64,000 nucleotides of DNA from Hyphomicrobiales bacterium (GTDB lineage: Bacteria; Pseudomonadota; Alphaproteobacteria; Rhizobiales; JAJFHC01), in the NCBI GenBank assembly GCA_021775835.1, contig JAJFHC010000016.1, positions 62,001 to 126,000 on the forward strand, in the 5' to 3' direction. The notes beneath the pieces were generated by a model that saw only the letters and a list, made by a program, of their open reading frames with translations, ran no database searches and had not been told where the DNA came from. This document shows positions 24,737 to 32,843 of this stretch, one piece after another (position 1 is the stretch's first letter; every line of letters begins with the position of its first letter). The position numbers and the translations under genes were made by a program.

Positions 24737-26309
24737 CGGCAACCTCCCGGGGCGCCGGGGCGCATGGACTTTTCCTGGTTGGAACAGGAGGGCGTGGCAT
24801 GCCCCGCAGATCCGACGAGAACGCCTCGAGGGCGCGCCGCAGATGCGAGGTGCCGGAGGCCCCCGCCCAAACAGTCTTCAACCGTCCGCGGTCCACTCGG
24901 GCACGCAGGTGCGGATCACGGTCACCTGCAAACCGCTGCTTTGTCCAGCCGATGCCAAACCGGGCGTGACATGAGTTTTCGCGGCACCCGGTCAGCATGA
25001 CGCCATCGGCGAGATCACGGCTGAGGACGAAATCGACAAATGCCGGTGGCAACTGACCGATGCACGTCAGAGGCACGACACCGACCGAGGGAGACTCTAC
25101 ATTTGACAATGCCGGGCCATGGTCGCAGCCGAACACCATGATGCGGTCCGTTCCGGTCAGCCGGCTGGCTTCAACTTCCACCCGGTCGCGCAAACCTGCA
25201 ATTGTCCGGTCCGGCATATCGATGCCCGGTGCCAGACCAGACATCCTGCGAAACGGCATCGAGGTCGGGCACGACCCCGCGCACAGCCCGCATGACACGC
25301 AATAGTCCGGATCAACCACCGGTTCGCGCTCGAATGCGGTGCCGTCACTGCGGGCCACCATGGCGATCGCGTTGTATGGACAGTCGTTGAAACACCGTGA
25401 GCACCCGTTGCAATTGGCAAGATCGACCACGGCGGGTCGGGCACGCTTCAAAGGCGGCAACCACGGCATGGCAACCATAATTACCAGCAGGCAGAGCCCG
25501 GATCCCCAGGTAACGCTCGCCGGCAAAGTTTGCAGCAGAGGGAACAAGGGCAGATAGAACCAGTCCAGGCCAACAGTCCCAGGGACAATCGACAAATCGG
25601 CCGGCGGTTGGCTGAGGGCTGGATGCACCAGGGAGAGGACCATCAGCGAAGCGAAAACCGATAGTGCCAGTCCACGAGGTGGATTTATGCGTGGTTTCGT
25701 CACCCGTTGCAGGTGTATCCACAATATTGTCAGCGCAATCAGCGGGATCGCGATATGCATGAATATCATAAGCGTGAAGAAACGGCTTTCCAGTGCCTCC
25801 GGTGACATGAAGTTGCGGGCAATCGGTTCACCGAAAATCGGCAAAAGATCGAGCCATTCGGTCGAAACGATTGCCACATACTGGGCAAGTTGGTCCCAGA
25901 CCAGCCAGTAACCGCTGATGCCGGCGATAAACACCATGATCATGATAGGCACACCGGTTACCCAGCTGAACCAGCGAACGCCACGATACCTGTCGCGTGA
26001 AAATTCGCGCACCAGATGGGTCATCATAACAATGATCAGCCCGTCCGAGGCATAACGGTGGAGGCTGCGCATGATACCCGCGAGGTACCACTGTTCGTGA
26101 GTCATGTACTCAATCGAGCTGTACGCATTGGTTACACCGGTATCAAAGAAGATGTAAACGTAGATACCGCTGACGGTGATGATCCAGTAGAAGAAGAAAC
26201 CAAGGGCACCAAGATTGAGCAAGGGGTTCCAGGACGCAGGGAACACCCGTGACAGAGCCTCCTCAGCCAGATCGAAACCACGACCGAGCACGAACTTGAG
26301 GGCCTTCAT
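24729..26309 (-). CDS. cytochrome b / ferredoxin / MvhD-like fusion
   Basis: 526 residues. Residues 1-285 are a cytochrome b6-type membrane domain with heme ligand pairs H84/H98 and H185/H199 and six to seven helices. Residues 295-350 carry two 4Fe-4S clusters (C300/303/306/310 and C337/340/343/347). Residues 388-495 match the hydrogenase iron-sulfur subunit family MvhD/FlpD: MVFGCDHGPAL, PLTCIGQLP and MLTGCRENSCHARFG, with C395, C416, C442 and C447. MvhD normally passes electrons from hydrogenase to heterodisulfide reductase. Here the domain is joined to a quinone-type cytochrome b inside a heme-copper operon. It may oxidise or reduce quinol and connect it with a soluble low-potential partner. 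Its start overlaps the SCO gene stop by 4 bp. Confidence 0.85.
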   Translation of the reverse strand: MKALKFVLGRGFDLAEEALSRVFPASWNPLLNLGALGFFFYWIITVSGIYVYIFFDTGVTNAYSSIEYMTHEQWYLAGIMRSLHRYASDGLIIVMMTHLVREFSRDRYRGVRWFSWVTGVPIMIMVFIAGISGYWLVWDQLAQYVAIVSTEWLDLLPIFGEPIARNFMSPEALESRFFTLMIFMHIAIPLIALTILWIHLQRVTKPRINPPRGLALSVFASLMVLSLVHPALSQPPADLSIVPGTVGLDWFYLPLFPLLQTLPASVTWGSGLCLLVIMVAMPWLPPLKRARPAVVDLANCNGCSRCFNDCPYNAIAMVARSDGTAFEREPVVDPDYCVSCGLCAGSCPTSMPFRRMSGLAPGIDMPDRTIAGLRDRVEVEASRLTGTDRIMVFGCDHGPALSNVESPSVGVVPLTCIGQLPPAFVDFVLSRDLADGVMLTGCRENSCHARFGIGWTKQRFAGDRDPHLRARVDRGRLKTVWAGASGTSHLRRALEAFSSDLRGMPRPPVPTRKSPCAPAPREVADA

Positions 26310-27133
26310 ACGCGTGCGTCCTTGCCCGTGCCAGTAGTGTCGGAAGTACCCGTGGATCTGCCGGAAAGCCGGAACTCGCGCAGCACCCAGACGGCAACGC
26401 CCAGAAGGCAGGCAAGCCCGATGCCAATGCCGATGAACAGGGAATAGTTGAAGTAATACCGCCCCGTGTTGGGGTTGTAGACCGTGCAGAACAGCTTGAT
26501 GCGTTGCGCGATGCCGGTAACCGACAGGATCTCGCGGCGTTGACCGAACATCAGGTCTTTCAAGGGTTCGACGATTGCCGGCGGATTGAAAATTCCTCCC
26601 ATGATCTGCTGGTAGATCCGCCCGTCTGCGTCAATGACGCTGACCTGGGCCATATGATCGAATCCCCCGGCGGACGGAACTATGGAAAACCCGATTGCTT
26701 CGGCAAGTTTGGTGACCGTGTCCTGGTCGCCGGACAGGAATTTCCAGTTCGGCAGGTCGATGCCCCGTGTCCGGGCGAACGAACGCATGCGCTCCGGCGT
26801 ATCGTGGCGGGTGTCGAAACCTATCGTAATCACGGCAAAACTCTCAGGCCCCAGGGCCGCCTGGGCGACTTCTATGGCAGGCCGCAGATTCTCGATGATT
26901 GCTGGGCAGACATCGGTACAACCGGCATAGACCAGCGAGACCAGGACCGGCTTTCCACGCAGCCCGGCAAGCGTCACCGCCCTGCCCTCGGTATCCGAGA
27001 ACACCAGAGCTGGCAGAAGGTTGCCTACGGCGGCTTCCGACAAAGCCACCGCTTCGTCCTGCATCGTTTGTTGCGAAGCAATTGCTGATCCATTCATGAC
27101 CAGGGCCGCAAACAGGCAGGCCAGAAACTTCAT
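26306..27133 (-). CDS. SCO1/SenC-like copper chaperone with C-terminal TM
   Basis: 275 residues from ATG 27133, which overlaps the ctaB stop in an ATGA; the longer upstream frame is an artefact over ctaB. A signal peptide (FLACLFAALVMNGSAIA) leads to a thioredoxin-like SCO domain. The copper ligands are the Cys pair in YAGCTDVCPAI and the later His in GGFDHMAQVSV. Residues 225-255 add a C-terminal membrane helix (YNYSLFIGIGIGLACLLGVAVW region), unlike standard SCO proteins that are anchored only at the N-terminus. It delivers copper to the CuA site of the subunit II gene in the same operon. Confidence 0.9.
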   Translation of the reverse strand: MKFLACLFAALVMNGSAIASQQTMQDEAVALSEAAVGNLLPALVFSDTEGRAVTLAGLRGKPVLVSLVYAGCTDVCPAIIENLRPAIEVAQAALGPESFAVITIGFDTRHDTPERMRSFARTRGIDLPNWKFLSGDQDTVTKLAEAIGFSIVPSAGGFDHMAQVSVIDADGRIYQQIMGGIFNPPAIVEPLKDLMFGQRREILSVTGIAQRIKLFCTVYNPNTGRYYFNYSLFIGIGIGLACLLGVAVWVLREFRLSGRSTGTSDTTGTGKDARV

Positions 27134-28023
27134 CCAATTGCCCCAATCGCCTTGTCCGCGATCGCCGCTCCAAGTAACAGGCAGAGTTGAAGAAGGGAGG
27201 CAAAGAAGTTCTTCAGGGCGTGACTGCGGTCGGGCCGGCGCACAAGGGCGATGCTCGTCCAGGTAAAAAGCGCACCTCCGATCAGTGCACCGCCGAGATA
27301 GATCATGCCCATGCCATACCAGGCCGGAATCAGAGAGATTAGTGACAGTAATGCGGTGTGCGCAAGAATGACCCACGCACAAAGGCGGTTGCCGGCGACC
27401 ACCGGCAGCATCGGCACACCTGCATGTCGATAATCGTCGCTGGAGACCATGGCAAGGCTCCAGAAATGCGGCGGCGTCCACAAGAACAGAACCAGCGTCA
27501 GCAACAAACCTGCCGTGCCGATAGCCGGGTCAACCGCCGCAGCACCTGCCAAGACCGCGAAGCTGCCCGCCAGGCCGCCGACCACAATGTTGGTCCACGA
27601 ACGGCGCTTGAGCCACATGGTATAGACCACACCGTAAGTAAACGCGCCCAGGAACGTGTACAGCGCCGCCCACCAGTTTGTCGCAACACCGGCAAGCAGA
27701 ACCGACCCGGCAAGCAGGCCGACAATGACAGTCAGCCAACCTGCACCGGCCTTGAACTGCCCGGTGACAAAGGGCCGGTTGGCTGTTCGTTTCATGCGCG
27801 CATCGAGATCACGCTCGACCCACTGGTTGAAAGCGCCGGCACTACCGGCTGCCAGGAACACGGCAAACGCCAGCAGACCAAGAGGGATTATACCGGGCGA
27901 CGGGCCTTCAGCAACCGCGATTCCGCCGACGGCACTGAGCATGATGGCAACGGCAATGCGCGGCTTGAACACCATGATGGCGTCGTTGATCGTGGTGCTG
28001 CGCTCCAGGGTCACATCCGTCAT
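27130..28023 (-). CDS. ctaB: protoheme IX farnesyltransferase (heme O synthase)
   Basis: 297 residues with eight to nine membrane helices. The prenyl diphosphate-binding motif NQWVERDLDARMKRTANRP is clear, as are YTMWLKRRSWTNIVVGG and LFLWTPPHFWSLA. It converts heme B to heme O in the membrane. Its place directly behind the subunit I gene indicates that the encoded heme-copper enzyme uses heme O or A. I saw no ctaA in the operon, so heme A synthesis would need a gene elsewhere. Confidence 0.94.
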   Translation of the reverse strand: MTDVTLERSTTINDAIMVFKPRIAVAIMLSAVGGIAVAEGPSPGIIPLGLLAFAVFLAAGSAGAFNQWVERDLDARMKRTANRPFVTGQFKAGAGWLTVIVGLLAGSVLLAGVATNWWAALYTFLGAFTYGVVYTMWLKRRSWTNIVVGGLAGSFAVLAGAAAVDPAIGTAGLLLTLVLFLWTPPHFWSLAMVSSDDYRHAGVPMLPVVAGNRLCAWVILAHTALLSLISLIPAWYGMGMIYLGGALIGGALFTWTSIALVRRPDRSHALKNFFASLLQLCLLLGAAIADKAIGAIG

Positions 28024-28072
28024 CTGTTCACTCCCCGCATTATGAAGGTCCTTTGATCGAACTGTGTCCGGT

Positions 28073-29806
28073 TCACCCCATCTGCCAGAGTTCCGACAGG
28101 TACTTCCAGTTCACGAAGTAATACAGAACGAAGGCGGTAAAGAAGATCGACACCAGAATGTAGGTGCCCGGCAGGTGAAACGTACCGGCATTGCCGTAGG
28201 TCGAAACCGCATCGCTCATCTGCTTCTGTGGTCTTGGCCCAAGCGCTTCGACGATATTGCTGGCATCGACTTTCTTGCCGAACAGGACACTGGCAACAAT
28301 GATGGCAACGAACAGACCACCGCCGATTGCTGCCATGATGCCGGACAGGCCATTCAACGCCAACATCAGGAAGGCCGCAGGCGGATAATCGAAACTGAGC
28401 GCTGCGTCCGAGAACGTAATATCCCAATGGCGTCGCGAAACGCCGAGGGTGCCCGCTCCCATCATGAACAGCGAAATCCCTGCAGCTCCCAGGCCGAACA
28501 GATAGGGCTGCCATTTTGCGAGCTTCGGCCAAATGATTTCACGCTGGAAGATCAGCGGCACCAGCAGGTACGTGATCGCCATGAAGGCCAGTGTCGTACC
28601 GGCAACCACGGTCGCGTGGAAGTGACCGGGCACATAAAGTGTATTGTGCAGCATGATGTTGATCTGCTCGGTACCCAGCACAACACCCGAAATGCCGCCG
28701 AGGAAACCGAACAGCACCAGCGACAGGAACATGCCGGCAAAGGCAGGGTTGTTCCAGGGCGCCCGGCGCAGCCACTCGAAGACACCGTTGGTAAAGCCGT
28801 TGCGGCGCTGGGCGGCCTCGATGGCACCAGGTATCGACATGCCGTGGATCATGCTGCCGAGGACGGCCAGATAGATCGCATACGACGTGTTGAAGACCTT
28901 CCACTCCGAACTAAGACCCGGTTCAACCAGCATGTGGTGGGCACTGGCCAGTTGCAGAAACAGAATGTACATCAGAAAAGCCGTGCGGCTGACTTTTTCG
29001 GACAGCGGTTTGGCCCCCATCAGCAAGGCGGGAATGGCGTACCAGATTGCCACCTGGGCGGCCATGTTGATCTGTTGTGACGAATGCCCCATGGCCCACC
29101 ACACCAGCTTGTACATGACAGTGTCGATATGGCTGATGTAGCCCAATGCCCACATCCAGGTGGGGATCAGAATGATCGCACCGCTGGCAATGGTGAAAAT
29201 CGCAATGATGCAGGCCGTCAGCGCCCCGAACGTGACCAGCGGAATAGATCCTTCATAGGTCTTTTCGTCCTTGGCAATGACAAGAGTGCCCAGGAAAACG
29301 AAACAACCCAGAAGCGCACCCACGGCAAAAAGAATGAGCCCCAGATAGAAATTCGGTGGCGCCTTCATCGGCACGTAACTGGTGAACATGATGCTGGCTT
29401 CGCCCTGCAGGACGGTCACGTTGGTCAGGATCGCGCCGACCATCATCAGTCCAAAACCGACCCAGGCTATGCGCGGCGTCGCCAAACGGCAGTTGAGCAG
29501 GATGGCGGATGCAAAATAGAGCACCGCTATCTCGAAGAAGATAATCCAGACCAGAAGGACGTCCAGGCCATGTGCGGTCAGGACAAGATAGAACATGTCT
29601 GACGACAGGAGATGGACAGCCGGCCAGCGGGTAAGAGCCACCAGGAGGCCGAACACACCACCGACGGCCAGAAACACGATGGCAGCCACCGCATTGGCCT
29701 TGATCAGTCTTTCCGCGGCAAGATCAACTTTCAGCCCGGTTGCAGGACACGTCCTGAATTTTGCGGCTATACCACCGATGATGCCGGTTTCAGCTGTTAC
29801 GCTCAT
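28073..29806 (-). CDS. heme-copper oxidoreductase subunit I lacking the active-site Tyr (NO-reductase candidate)
   Basis: 577 residues from ATG 29806, with AGGA eight bases upstream; about twelve to fourteen helices. Metal ligands are present: low-spin heme His79 (VLTAHGLDVLL) and His397, high-spin heme His395 (YVPGHFHATV), and CuB His241, His290 and His291 (SAHHM). In A- and B-type oxygen reductases His241 is followed four residues later by the cross-linked Tyr; here the motif is GHSSQQINMA with Gln245. The cbb3-type Tyr six residues before the helix VII His pair is also absent (Leu). Loss of the Tyr is a hallmark of heme-copper nitric oxide reductases, including CuA-containing types reported beside SCO genes. 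The neighbouring CuA subunit, SCO and ctaB fit this. An oxygen reductase with unusual chemistry cannot be excluded. Confidence 0.85.
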   Translation of the reverse strand: MSVTAETGIIGGIAAKFRTCPATGLKVDLAAERLIKANAVAAIVFLAVGGVFGLLVALTRWPAVHLLSSDMFYLVLTAHGLDVLLVWIIFFEIAVLYFASAILLNCRLATPRIAWVGFGLMMVGAILTNVTVLQGEASIMFTSYVPMKAPPNFYLGLILFAVGALLGCFVFLGTLVIAKDEKTYEGSIPLVTFGALTACIIAIFTIASGAIILIPTWMWALGYISHIDTVMYKLVWWAMGHSSQQINMAAQVAIWYAIPALLMGAKPLSEKVSRTAFLMYILFLQLASAHHMLVEPGLSSEWKVFNTSYAIYLAVLGSMIHGMSIPGAIEAAQRRNGFTNGVFEWLRRAPWNNPAFAGMFLSLVLFGFLGGISGVVLGTEQINIMLHNTLYVPGHFHATVVAGTTLAFMAITYLLVPLIFQREIIWPKLAKWQPYLFGLGAAGISLFMMGAGTLGVSRRHWDITFSDAALSFDYPPAAFLMLALNGLSGIMAAIGGGLFVAIIVASVLFGKKVDASNIVEALGPRPQKQMSDAVSTYGNAGTFHLPGTYILVSIFFTAFVLYYFVNWKYLSELWQMG

Positions 29807-29829
29807 GATCTTGTCCTTTGCCTGAAGGA

Positions 29830-30363
29830 TTAGTCGACGACGTGAATCCGGCCGACCATCGTGTGGTGGCCCGGTCCGCAGAATTCGTTGCACACAACAC
29901 TGAACTTGCCGGTTTCAGTGGGTGTCAGCGTGACCACGTGCTCAAGTCCCGGATGGACCTGAATATTGATGTTCACCGGTTGCAACGAGAACCCGTGCTG
30001 CCAGTCCATGGAAGACAGATGAAGACGATAGGTTTGCCCCTTCTTCAGCTCCAGGATCGGCCACCATTCCCACAATCGGGCGAGCATGTAGACCTCGGCT
30101 CCGGGTTCCGGCTTTGCAACGGGCGTATCCGCCTCCTCGCGTACGGTGTATTTCTCAGTAAACTCTTCCGTCTTCTGTTCGAACACGGACGGCGAAATCC
30201 GGTAGACCTCATTCGACAGGTTCTGATTGCCTTCAAGATGCCACCAGACCATCATGCTGAACATGAATACGCCCCACAGGAGCGCTATGACGATCCAGAT
30301 CAGTTCCGCACGTCCGACCCGTTCATTCCACCAGACCCGTGATTCAGGAGAAGTGAGTGCCAT
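29830..30363 (-). CDS. heme-copper subunit II with CuA site
   Basis: 177 residues; the ATG follows AGGAGG. One N-terminal membrane helix (about 18-45), then a cupredoxin domain. The CuA ligands are complete: His in SSMDWQHGFSLQP and the C-x3-C-x3-H-x2-M cluster in VVCNEFCGPGHHTMVGRI. It accepts electrons from a soluble c-type cytochrome or cupredoxin in the periplasm. It is much shorter than standard ctaC and has only one TM, like B-type and sNOR/eNOR-type subunits. An acidic, charged insert (FEQKTEEFTEKYTVREEAD) sits between the TM and the cupredoxin. Confidence 0.92.
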   Translation of the reverse strand: MALTSPESRVWWNERVGRAELIWIVIALLWGVFMFSMMVWWHLEGNQNLSNEVYRISPSVFEQKTEEFTEKYTVREEADTPVAKPEPGAEVYMLARLWEWWPILELKKGQTYRLHLSSMDWQHGFSLQPVNINIQVHPGLEHVVTLTPTETGKFSVVCNEFCGPGHHTMVGRIHVVD

Positions 30364-30372
30364 GTCTGCCTC

Positions 30373-30546
30373 CTACTCAGCGATCGGTATTTGCGAAAGT
30401 TCCATGACACCCCAGAGCAGATAGAGCACTGTCGGCAGCGTCACCCCCAGGAAAAGCAGGAGAAAATGGTTGTCGAGCAACCTCTGCATCGGCGGAATTC
30501 GCACGGATTCCTGCACGTCGTCAGTATCGGTATTTGATTCGGCCAT
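30373..30546 (-). CDS. 57-residue single-TM protein heading the heme-copper operon
   Basis: The ATG at 30546 follows GAGAGGGAA and the frame ends in TAG 10 bp before the subunit II start. The sequence begins MAESNTDTDDVQES and holds one membrane helix, FLLLFLGVTLPTVLYLLWGV. Acidic N-terminus inside and TM following is typical of tiny oxidase subunits (CcoQ/CydX-like or subunit IIa of ba3 oxidases), which stabilise the complex. No family assignment is possible from sequence alone. Confidence 0.7.
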   Translation of the reverse strand: MAESNTDTDDVQESVRIPPMQRLLDNHFLLLFLGVTLPTVLYLLWGVMELSQIPIAE

Positions 30547-30699
30547 TGGATTTCCCTCTCACACGATGAGAAATCATGGCAGGCTCGAACTGATGGGTCT
30601 TTGTGCTAGCTCAAACAGGAAGGTGTTGTCCGGCACCATGCCGCGGCGGACAAACAGGCCTTGTGTCCGGCGTCGAGGGCATCACGCCTGACGGAAAGT

Positions 30700-31884
30700 T
30701 CAGGATTTCTGATTCTGCTGCTGGTGGCGCGCCAGGGCGTCCCAATCGACCTCGACCCCCAAACCGGGAGCATCAGGCAAGTGCGCCCGACCGCCATCAA
30801 AGGTGATGCCGCCCGAGAAAATCTGCTCGTCGCCGAAAGACAGGAAGGACACGTGCCCTTCGCAATCCACAGGGTAAGGGTTCTGGCAAATCGCAGCGGC
30901 ATGACAGACAGCAGTGTCCCCCACCAGACTGTAAGGATTGGTATCGACCGAAACGCCCACACCCGCAGCTTCAGCGATGGCGATCGTGCGCCTGGCCTCG
31001 AAAAATCCACCGACCCTGTTCAGCTTGAGGACAATCCGGTCGCAGGCCCCGCGCCGGACGATATTGGACAGGGCTTCAGGCGACCAGACTGACTCGTCAA
31101 GTATCACCGGCACATGTCCAGTTGATCGGATCAGTGCAGCACCTTCTATATCGTCATAAGGCAATGGTTGTTCGATGGAGAGGTTGTCGTGACCGCGATA
31201 GCGTTCAAGTGCGGAGAGCGTCCATTGCGCCGACCACCACCCCTGGTTGGCATCGGCATCAACATAGACATCGCGCGGTGTCACGGCCATCGCTGCATCC
31301 AGCTTGTCGAGTTCGGCCAGCAGGTTGTCGCGGCTCCAGCCTTCGGCAAGGAGAACATCGCCAACCTTCACCTTGAGGCCCTTGAAACCGCGGCCGATGA
31401 AATCTTCACACGCCGCAGCCATGGCTTCGGGTGTCTTGTGATAGAGGTTTGTCAGCAAATCGAACGATGTCCGGTAGGCCCCACCCAGAAGCGTGTGGAT
31501 CGGCAATCCCATGGCCTTGCCCACCAGATCGTGCAGCGCCATGTCAACGCCTGAGCGCGCCGATCGGCCGCCGGGATTGCCGCCCCCCAGAGTGGCCACC
31601 ATCTTGCGGTGGCACAGGGCGATGTTGTGAGCGTCGACGCCGAGCAGTGCGTCGTTGTAATAACGGACTGCAGTTTCCATCTGTTCAGCGGTTTCGCCGA
31701 GGTACCAAACCTGGCTTGCGGCCTCACCAATGCCAAAACTGCCGTCTTCCGTCGTGACACGAATGAGAAGTGCGGGCGGTGTGCTCGGCCAGACATAATC
31801 GTCCTCCGCCCAGGCTTCCTTGACGGCCTTGGGAAAAAGGCGGAATCCTTCAACCCCTGCGATGCGACGTCCTTTTTCGGTCAT
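30700..31884 (-). CDS. enolase-superfamily (mandelate racemase / muconate lactonizing) enzyme
   Basis: 394 residues. It starts in an ATGA overlap with the upstream dehydrogenase. The N-terminal capping domain is followed by a TIM barrel with the catalytic KxK in FKGLKVKVGD, metal ligands Asp in DVYVDADANQ, Glu in SIEQPLPY and Asp/Glu in VILDESVW, and the second-face Lys in RIVLKLNRVGG, the MLE-subgroup layout. It abstracts a proton alpha to a carboxylate (racemisation, cycloisomerisation or dehydration). It is the last gene of the seven-gene catabolic operon; the substrate is unknown. Confidence 0.88.
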   Translation of the reverse strand: MTEKGRRIAGVEGFRLFPKAVKEAWAEDDYVWPSTPPALLIRVTTEDGSFGIGEAASQVWYLGETAEQMETAVRYYNDALLGVDAHNIALCHRKMVATLGGGNPGGRSARSGVDMALHDLVGKAMGLPIHTLLGGAYRTSFDLLTNLYHKTPEAMAAACEDFIGRGFKGLKVKVGDVLLAEGWSRDNLLAELDKLDAAMAVTPRDVYVDADANQGWWSAQWTLSALERYRGHDNLSIEQPLPYDDIEGAALIRSTGHVPVILDESVWSPEALSNIVRRGACDRIVLKLNRVGGFFEARRTIAIAEAAGVGVSVDTNPYSLVGDTAVCHAAAICQNPYPVDCEGHVSFLSFGDEQIFSGGITFDGGRAHLPDAPGLGVEVDWDALARHQQQNQKS

Positions 31885-32804
31885 CCTGGTTTCTCCTCGC
31901 TCAATTGCTGTTCGCCCGTATCGGCCAATTGCCGTCTGATGACTGGAAAGTAGCGATCCCCGTTGCCGGCGTCGACCGCAGCCGCGAACAGATCTGCGAC
32001 GTTCGCCGCTCCTGGCGCATGGACATTTTGCGCCCGAGCCATCTCCAGCGCGTAGGACAGGTCTTTCGCCGCGTATTTTACCGAGAACGCCCTGTCGGGG
32101 AAATCATCGGGCAGGATGCTCTTCATGCCGTGGTTTCTCAGGGCAAAACTATCGGCTGAACCCATGGACAGAATATCGAACAGGGTCTTTCCGTCGACAC
32201 CGCAGGCCTCTCCGATGGACAGGGCTTCGGACAATGCAGCAACGGTTTCGAACAAAACCATATTGTTCATGATCTTGACCACCTGTCCCGCGCCGGGCGC
32301 ACCGCAGTGAACCACGTCGCTGCCAATGGTCGAGAGGACAGGTTTGACCTTTTCGAAGAGTCCTGGCTCAGCCCCGACCATGATCAGCAATGTACCGTCT
32401 GCGGCTGCCTGGCGGGTTCGCGCGATTGGCGCGTCGGCGAACCCGGCGCCACGGGCCTCTGCCGCCCTCGCCAGCTCCTCCATCAGGGACGGCGGCGACG
32501 TCGACATGTCGATCAATATTTGCCCTGCACGAAGCCGGTCGGCCAACCGGTCCGTGCCCATGAGAAGTGCACGCACTTCATTGCCGCCGGGAAGACAGGT
32601 GATCACCACATCGGCGCGTTGAATGACGTCGGCCGCAGATACCGCCGCCAGTCCCCCTGCCTGTGCAATCCGCGCGACCGGTTCGGGACTCAGGTCATAG
32701 GCCATGACTGTCCACGTGCCCTTGCCCACAAGGTTACGGCACATGGCCTCGCCCATCACGCCGAGCCCTATGAAACCGACGGTATTGATGTCTTCAGCCT
32801 TCAC
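31881..32804 (-). CDS. 3-hydroxyisobutyrate dehydrogenase-family NAD(P) oxidoreductase
   Basis: 307 residues from GTG 32804, preceded by AGAGGA. The Rossmann motif is VGFIGLGVMGEAMCRNL. The catalytic Lys is in QVVKIMNNMVL. The usual substrate motif DAPVSGG is altered to FADAPIARTRQAAADG, so the acid substrate probably differs from hydroxyisobutyrate or tartronate semialdehyde. It overlaps the enolase-superfamily gene by 4 bp. It likely oxidises or reduces a beta-hydroxyacid intermediate of the pathway. Confidence 0.88.
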   Translation of the reverse strand: MKAEDINTVGFIGLGVMGEAMCRNLVGKGTWTVMAYDLSPEPVARIAQAGGLAAVSAADVIQRADVVITCLPGGNEVRALLMGTDRLADRLRAGQILIDMSTSPPSLMEELARAAEARGAGFADAPIARTRQAAADGTLLIMVGAEPGLFEKVKPVLSTIGSDVVHCGAPGAGQVVKIMNNMVLFETVAALSEALSIGEACGVDGKTLFDILSMGSADSFALRNHGMKSILPDDFPDRAFSVKYAAKDLSYALEMARAQNVHAPGAANVADLFAAAVDAGNGDRYFPVIRRQLADTGEQQLSEEKPG

Positions 32805-32843
32805 GTGGATTCCTCTGCGCCTCGGTCTGTCTTGAAATTGCCA

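Noticed and set aside
27134..27481. N-terminal extension of the SCO protein to 391 residues
   Set aside because: It lies over ctaB in antisense frame usage of the same strand and lacks any family similarity; ATG 27133 gives a clean signal peptide and the ATGA overlap.
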